A DNA stretch of 10,888 nt, from contig CAMWQK010000014.1 of assembly GCA_947176445.1 (NCBI GenBank), forward strand, positions 1-10,888, in the 5' to 3' direction. The number at the start of each line of letters is the position of its first letter. Position 1 is the stretch's first letter. A program made the position numbers and the translations under genes. Positions 9,101-10,888 of this stretch are shown in pieces. The notes beneath the pieces were generated by a model. The model was not told the DNA's origin, ran no database searches, and saw only the letters and a program-made list of their open reading frames with translations. This DNA is from an uncultured Clostridia bacterium (GTDB taxonomy: Bacteria > Bacillota > Clostridia > Christensenellales > Borkfalkiaceae).

Positions 9101-10888
9101 GTGATAATACACTTTGAGCGATCTTCCGCCGTTGATGACTTCGAAGTACGAGTTTTTCTTATTGATCTCTTCCTGCGTGAAGCCGTTCGGATTTTCCGCG
9201 CTTGCAAGGGAAAGACTGTCGTTCCAGTGTGCAAGCCCCGCATTGTAGAGCGTGAGCGTTACGTACACCTTGCCTGCGTTGACGTAATCCAAATTCTCGT
9301 CAAAGGCATAGCTATAATACTGGTTGGGTTGAACGGACGTATAGGCGGGCTGACCCGTATACGGTACGTTCTGGAAGTACGGGCTGTCGACGTCGTCAAG
9401 CAGGACTTTATAGATTTCCGAAACCTTGATGTCGGTATACAGCGTCGTTCTGAAACCGCGCGTCTGACGCTCCTCGGAATCCGCTCCGCCGACGGTCACG
9501 TAGTTCTTTGCGGAAATGCTATAATATAATGTATAGGTATTCGCCGAGCCCAGGGACGCGAGCATCGTATTGTAGTTGGAATAGATCGTGTTGCCCGAGC
9601 CTTCGAGGTTGTAGAGCACGGCAACTTCGGACGAATAGTAGAGCGCTTTCCCCTCTTCACTGAGCTCCGTCCAGTAGTTCGTACCGCTCGCCGAAATATC
9701 GCTTGCAAGCGTCGCGTTCAGTGCTTTGAGCATATCGTCGGTGTTGACGCTCGCGTGCAGCGCCTTATTGTCGAGCGGATACTCGTTGATATACTTATTT
9801 AACTCTTTTTCGCCGGCTGCAACGCCCGTAACCGCCTTACCGCGCACGGTCTCGTGGATTTTCCGAATGGCTGTGGCGTTAAATTCCTTCGGTGCAACGG
9901 TAAAGTGATATTCACCGCTGATTTCGGAATAGCTTGTAGACGTTCCATCGCTCGCGTTCGGAACCGTTACCGCACTGCCGTAAAGTTTCAGCGTATACGC
10001 ACCTGCGGGCATAGACGAATTGATATAATACCCGATGGTATTTGCAGCAACTGTACCCTGCTTGTCGATCGTTACACGCGGTCTGATCGTAACCGCTCTG
10101 CCGTCGATCGGCGTATAGGCGATTTCAAAGTCGATCGTGCCGATTTCGTTTCCGTAATTGAGCGAAGGAATCTGCGCCGTAACGTCGTCGGTATAGTGAA
10201 CTTCACTGTTCGTTAAGGGTGCATACGGCAAGCCGTTTACAACGAACATATTCGTCTGCACGACGATAAACCAACGCTTGGTGAGACGGAAAGAGAAATC
10301 CTGCTTTGCCGTCATGCTCAGTCCCGTAGTTGCGTCGGTTACGTTATTATATTTGGTATTACTGTCTGTACCGTAATTGAAGATGTAGTCCGACTGTGTC
10401 GTGTTCGGGATCAGCTTTACCCTGAACTCATAGGATGCCATGTACTCGGCAGAAGGAGCAAATTCCAGACCGTTACGCGACGTAATGAGAACGTCGCCGA
10501 GCGTCGCCGTAGATTCGACCCCGTGATCGTCTACAATCACCTGTTCGCCGACGAGCTTGATTTTAATAGGTAAGCCCTTATTATAATAAGCAAACGAGTT
10601 TGTGACCGTACGCGTTTCAATGGGCTCCTCTCCCGCCTTCTGCGCCACGTACCAACCGTCGTTATAGCGGTAGATGGGCGTCTCTGCGCCGTGCAACGTA
10701 AATGCGTCGTCATTTGCGTTTGCAAATTTGGGAACATAGCTAAGAGACGGATAGTCGATCTGCTTGCGCGCGACCGTCACCGTTGCGGTAAAGTACCCCG
10801 CATTCTTTTCGTCGTTGATAAAATCGCTCGACCAGACGCCCCACTTGGAATTGAGGCGCACGTTAAACGAATAGGTACCCGCGTGTTG
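2..10888 (-). CDS. Giant repetitive Ig-like surface protein (adhesin/stalk type), internal fragment open at both ends
   Basis: An uninterrupted frame of 3,629 codons, first codon base at 10888 and last full codon at 4-2, roughly 390 kDa for this part alone. Residue number is (10888 - position)/3 + 1. Residues 1-601 hold mixed beta-rich domains, a helical linker, one degenerate repeat and one other domain. Residues 602-3629 are about 28 tandem units of 92-137 residues with recurring N-x-W, W-x-W/Y, YG-x-V-x-Y and AGTY motifs. Composition is rich in Thr, Val, Ala, Tyr, Asn and Asp, with only seven Cys and no obvious membrane segment, which fits an exported protein. In-frame ATGs exist, but repeat-type sequence continues to the upstream edge, so the start lies beyond 10888. 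Known: AGTY-type tandem Ig-like domains are typical of bacterial cell-surface proteins. Inferred: adhesion or stalk role. I do not recognise a named gene, and no catalytic motif was seen. Confidence 0.93.
122..484 (-). repeat. Array unit 27 (121 aa), more diverged
   Basis: Anchor NYW (Trp at 476-478), SSWTATT, LPYFVFYKA, a Lys/Glu-rich loop (NEKEEKYERG), LLKYFKDWYVPMEPGHYFMV, and AIEFDIRY. It carries Cys at 194-196. Charge is higher than in the middle of the array, so this end may be approaching a different region of the protein. Confidence 0.72.
485..802 (-). repeat. Array unit 26 (106 aa)
   Basis: Anchor NTW, VPWSYYQWS, AQYGEVEITIVQ, INELITAEIGWYTLTAKVP (Gly-Trp-Tyr at the AGTY slot), a longer loop with KYRGTQEDG and TMRFQIFV. 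Confidence 0.78.
803..1114 (-). repeat. Array unit 25 (104 aa), Phe anchor
   Basis: The anchor is GVF (Phe codon 1106-1108), then SSWIWDHFDR, GTITFAVLRG, YVSILNGLPQGTYTLRADVA, TNYTEF and ATFTVTEA. Confidence 0.8.
1115..1390 (-). repeat. Array unit 24 (92 aa), closest to a textbook AGTYYV domain
   Basis: Anchor NSW, YYWNYGK, ALYGTVAYEYYAANKTTK, then a plain loop EKPTAAGTYYVRCFVAS, TDDYALLE and YVKFEIRK. It has no helix before the AGTY strand. This 'YGTVxYxYY...KPTAAGTYYV...TDxY..LE..VxFxI' order is familiar from many clostridial surface proteins. Cys at 1184-1186. Confidence 0.82.
1391..1759 (-). repeat. Array unit 23 (123 aa)
   Basis: Anchor NKW, a long lead, QQWKWNST, PTYGNIVYVEIR, a Glu/Thr-rich loop, AISGLSVGQYTMTVTAP, NNWQVL and TSFEIKQ. 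Cys at 1505-1507. Confidence 0.77.
1760..2056 (-). repeat. Array unit 22 (99 aa), Phe anchor
   Basis: The anchor is NNF (Phe codon 2048-2050), then GTWKENGNEL, ADYGNVVYTLLG, IYTYLLRQNAGVYNVAVSVD, DDYEGL and TIRVDIN. Confidence 0.77.
2057..2368 (-). repeat. Array unit 21 (104 aa)
   Basis: Anchor NDW followed by a basic KKDKEP, LDDWFALP, TEVTFTIFT, LLAALKEIGYGSFIIRSNVA (Gly-Ser-Phe for Gly-Thr-Tyr) and TSLLISR. It has a single Cys at 2108-2110. Confidence 0.75.
2369..2761 (-). repeat. Array unit 20 (131 aa)
   Basis: Anchor NDW, no second Trp (ISFEHGKF), TKYGQDDIRYRVTG, then an acidic loop and EEIEEFISTLRAGSYFLKVW. After this strand the usual turn is expanded (VSVYAEGTVASESDYTYEAF) before YTVQFNV. 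Confidence 0.75.
2762..3172 (-). repeat. Array unit 19 (137 aa), longest complete unit
   Basis: Anchor NSW, IAWAWNSYD, GTVTFTIYRG, then a long charged insert (roughly 2905-3010) with NDFKPYNDFKADADK and EAMLTKLQKFEL. It continues with VAKLLNALKPGSYVIYATA and YVRFVV. The insert looks helical. Confidence 0.75.
3173..3448 (-). repeat. Array unit 18 (92 aa), minimal
   Basis: Anchor NSW, DRWDFGG, AKYGAENVVYDYA, a short loop, FQAGSYWLRATVA, TEYSGL and VKFTIGQ. One of the two shortest units; it lacks a clear helical segment before the AGSY strand. Confidence 0.8.
3449..3850 (-). repeat. Array unit 17 (134 aa)
   Basis: Anchor NKW, a long lead, NRWTWDNI, RVTITVYYA, an inserted strand FSYTLRFVDDES, then LYNRILGLGAGSYEMVASVA, ENYDSL and VKFVIAQ. 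The extra strand accounts for its length. Confidence 0.77.
3851..4147 (-). repeat. Array unit 16 (99 aa)
   Basis: Anchor NSW, IEWTYGDTQNN, EKLVITVNG, LGTYLASLDATPEGTVHTIV (Gly-Thr-Val-His at the AGTY slot), TMYTGI and VTLNISKAK. Confidence 0.78.
4148..4456 (-). repeat. Array unit 15 (103 aa)
   Basis: Anchor TAW, TEWKYND, GSLTYTLTK, MLAILGRQSAGTYVITTNVV, then QTVVISAYE. The usual T-x-x-Y-x-x-L turn is altered to SDANHLPL. Confidence 0.78.
4457..4810 (-). repeat. Array unit 14 (118 aa)
   Basis: Anchor NGW, NEWTWGIK, DTIKYTVSG, then LIEYLNGLNAGTYTVTASIA, TDTYNAP and TVLFTIDK. It is a clear copy with a long loop before the Leu-rich segment. Confidence 0.8.
4811..5173 (-). repeat. Array unit 13 (121 aa)
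   Basis: Anchor NDW, then DYEFNGTV in the second aromatic slot. It has DLIRYDIEK, FNEDIKTLANGMYVITARV, then an enlarged loop with NWELYNKDYESL before TLTITL. Confidence 0.73.
5174..5494 (-). repeat. Array unit 12 (107 aa)
   Basis: Anchor NSW, a Ser/Gly-rich loop, QWADGYGWTGS, then IGTVTVSIDG, LTAEELNTYLRGADL, DRVHTLVFTV (Val-His at the Thr-Tyr slot), ANYNEL and CTLQISK. It has a single Cys at 5198-5200. Confidence 0.75.
5495..5779 (-). repeat. Array unit 11 (95 aa)
   Basis: Anchor VSW, then EYRGAYGLIEVPTP with no second Trp. It has VPVVISIVD, an Asn run, LSDYVKELGVVDRYTVTYSV (Val-Asp-Arg-Tyr at the AGTY slot), LNYSGL and RLYITP. It has a single Cys at 5690-5692. Confidence 0.73.
5780..6121 (-). 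repeat. Array unit 10 (114 aa)
   Basis: Anchor SSW. There is no W-x-W/Y motif; QQLTYTDGL lies in that region. ATKYDLSYH is followed by FTWLNSRDAVAGTYVIHATY, GNYATI and EVTLTVARA. Confidence 0.73.
6122..6430 (-). repeat. Array unit 9 (103 aa)
   Basis: Anchor NKW. The second Trp motif is missing (TTYTKEYL in its region). ADFGTVVYTDG is well kept. LNEYINNLASSTTPYTIITK is a variant AGTY slot, followed by TDNYAGL and VVTYIKV. Confidence 0.75.
6431..6775 (-). repeat. Array unit 8 (115 aa)
   Basis: Anchor FAW, then KSWTWDWNN. It has AVLNIAVSG, LKAFLLTADAGTYTVTVTVV, a longer Asn/Thr-rich loop and FSVTFTVTVNQAK. It carries one of the seven cysteines (codon 6755-6757). Confidence 0.78.
6776..7087 (-). 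repeat. Array unit 7 (104 aa), Phe anchor
   Basis: The anchor position is Phe (ADF, codon 7079-7081) instead of Trp, followed by AGWTWGATN. It continues with ATVQYRISVG, a Trp pair GWTSW, MVATLYARPVGTYTVEVSV and QITVKIGAA. Confidence 0.75.
7088..7387 (-). repeat. Array unit 6 (100 aa)
   Basis: Anchor GEW (Gly replaces Asn), LSWVWGVTA, AEILYTITG, LLETLRKLSAGTYDVNVFV, PNYTYESY and QITVSAA. Confidence 0.8.
7388..7681 (-). repeat. Array unit 5 (98 aa)
   Basis: Anchor NAW, QGWTYSEYD, GITYKYYTAV, then ADLKTADAGTYILVATAVG, DNYFDL and TTFEISK. A short loop replaces the longer helix of its neighbours. Confidence 0.8.
7682..7999 (-). repeat. Array unit 4 (106 aa), a clear exemplar
   Basis: Anchor NNW, SGWTYGAYN, AEFGTVLYSV, then DDIKDLFASLGAGRYMLAAS, TDDYGSV and VFFSVAKA. 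Every motif slot of the family is present, so this is a good seed for a profile. Confidence 0.82.
8000..8329 (-). repeat. Array unit 3 (110 aa)
   Basis: Anchor NTW, then SFQYNGF (Phe in place of the second Trp). It continues with GGTVYYAIL, the helix-like MEDYLDALGNGTYYFAAYAE, TNYSDL and TTFSV. Confidence 0.78.
8330..8680 (-). repeat. Array unit 2 (117 aa)
   Basis: Anchor NTW, then VWVYRAFDDG. The strand AITYTLYEG is followed by a leucine segment SEYFKQLDVL and a variant AGTY slot (SGNRVYTLVASL), then ENYGSL and RVTFSV. Confidence 0.75.
8681..9085 (-). repeat. Array unit 1 (135 aa)
   Basis: Anchor NSW, then SWTYNGF. The AGTY slot reads VPGDYYLKSF after a leucine segment NTLKTL. A long extra loop with a Gly/Asn-rich stretch (ERVGGTGNN) precedes the closing FTTVTITPA strand, which makes this one of the longest units. 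Confidence 0.7.
9086..9421 (-). other. YTGQP / NAGK-type beta domain between the degenerate copy and the array
   Basis: Contains VPYTGQPAYTSV (YTGQP at 9347-9361), a linker rich in Tyr, then NAGKVYVTLTLYNAGLAHW (NAGKVYV at 9260-9280), a helix-like TQEEINKKNSYF, and a final strand SLKVYYHITPA that leads into the first array anchor. 'Y-x-G-x-P' followed by 'NAGxYxVTLTL...W' is a recurrent pattern in surface-protein repeat domains of Clostridia and relatives. The assignment to such a family is inference. Confidence 0.5.
9422..9679 (-). repeat. Degenerate first copy of the main repeat
   Basis: Begins with N-Y-W (Trp codon at 9671-9673), then EVAVLYNLEG in the YG-x-V-x-Y slot, then NYNTMLASLGSANTYTLYYS in the helix-plus-AGTY slot (Ala-Asn-Thr-Tyr replaces Ala-Gly-Thr-Tyr), then AKNYVTV and a closing TTLYTDIKV. 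The order matches array units such as 7682-7999, which has DLFASLGAGRY in the same slot. It is separated from the array by another domain. Confidence 0.6.
9680..9886 (-). other. Charged linker, probably alpha-helical
   Basis: About 69 residues without the beta-strand alternation seen elsewhere. It contains AIRKIHETVRGKAV, GEKELNKYINEYP and TDDMLKALNATLASDI, with Leu/Ile/Val every three to four residues and many Lys/Glu/Asp. It separates the upstream domains from the first copy of the main repeat, so it may be a hinge or spacer. Secondary structure is judged by eye only. Confidence 0.45.
9887..10297 (-). other. Ig-like domain of a subtype distinct from the array
   Basis: Starts at FSFRLTKRWFIVVQ, then NMFVVNGLPYAPL, HYTDD, LNYGNEIGTIDFEI, a basic strand AVTIRPRVTI, PAGAYTLKLYG (AGAYT at 9992-10006) and EYHFTVAPKEF at the end. 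The 'T-K-R then strand, V-N-G-L-P-Y, Y-G-N, PAGAYTL, YHFTVAPK' order is what MBG/YDG-like bacterial Ig domains show. The length, about 137 residues, is somewhat long for such a domain. Family assignment is inference; the motifs are read directly. Confidence 0.5.
10298..10742 (-). other. Beta-rich segment of unassigned fold
   Basis: About 148 residues following the IDYPSLSY linker. Readable pieces include TPIYRYNDGWYVAQKAGEEP, an alternating basic strand LPIKIKLVGEQVIVDD, and MASYEFRVKLIPN ahead of an Asn/Thr-rich stretch. It lacks the N-x-W anchor and AGTY motif of the main array. It could be one or two Ig-like domains of another subtype. I do not recognise a family. Confidence 0.45.
10743..10888 (-). 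other. C-terminal end of an upstream AGTY-type beta domain (partial)
   Basis: The protein enters the window with HAGTYSFNV, then an aromatic stretch containing SKWGVW, then NAGYFTATVTVARKQIDYP. The paired 'AGTY' and 'NAGYFTATVTV' strands followed by a short basic linker and a Tyr-Pro look like the last strands of one Ig-like domain running into the next. This shows that repeat-type sequence continues upstream of the window and that no start codon here is the true one. Confidence 0.6.

Noticed and set aside
9520..9540. AT-rich 'ataatataatgtat' as a promoter -10 element
   Set aside because: It lies inside the coding frame (TYTLYYS) with no suitable -35 partner or downstream gene.
9101..10216. 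Plus-strand frames of 142 and 120 residues (9101-9529, 9854-10216)
   Set aside because: Same mirror register as the longer antisense frames, each ending where the minus gene happens to use a TTA codon.
10439..10441. In-frame ATG as possible start of the gene
   Set aside because: Beta-domain sequence with an AGTY motif continues in frame upstream to 10888, so this Met (in MASYEF) is internal.

Overview
The whole window lies inside one giant protein-coding gene on the minus strand. The frame whose codons begin at position 10888 reads down to position 2 with no stop: 3,629 consecutive sense codons. I grouped the sequence triplet by triplet and found no in-frame TAA, TAG or TGA. Neither the true start nor the stop is inside the window, so the gene runs off both edges. 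There is no intergenic DNA, and I see no RNA gene, promoter, terminator, mobile element or CRISPR array.

The protein is a repetitive, beta-rich polypeptide of the type found as very large secreted or wall-attached surface proteins. From the N-terminal side (high coordinates) the layout is: (1) 10743-10888, the end of an AGTY-type beta domain; (2) 10298-10742, beta-rich sequence I cannot assign; (3) 9887-10297, an Ig-like domain of a different subtype; (4) 9680-9886, a charged linker that looks helical; (5) 9422-9679, a degenerate first copy of the main repeat; (6) 9086-9421, a domain with YTGQP and NAGK-VYVTLTLY motifs; (7) 2-9085, a tandem array of 27 complete units plus one cut by the window edge. 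Units are 92-137 residues long, mean about 111. Each begins with an N-x-W-like aromatic anchor. Most then carry a W-x-W/Y motif, a 'YG-x-V-x-Y' strand, a short leucine-rich segment, an A-G-T-Y strand, and a closing V-x-F-x-I strand.

The organism is most likely a bacterium, perhaps an anaerobic gut Clostridia/Bacillota lineage. This is an inference from protein style (long arrays of AGTYYV-type Ig-like units) and from a codon set rich in G/C-ending codons with TTA, CTA and TCA almost absent. No neighbouring gene supports it. The role is probably adhesion or cell-surface stalk formation. The signal peptide, ligand-binding head and wall anchor would lie outside the window.

Long plus-strand open frames (98-2326, 2690-4897, 4988-8176 and smaller ones) are codon-aligned mirrors of this gene and are not genes. 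The most noteworthy points are the size of the array, its strong divergence (no near-identical unit copies seen), the conserved aromatic anchor, the helix-like insert before the AGTY strand, and the clustering of all TTA codons in the N-terminal part.
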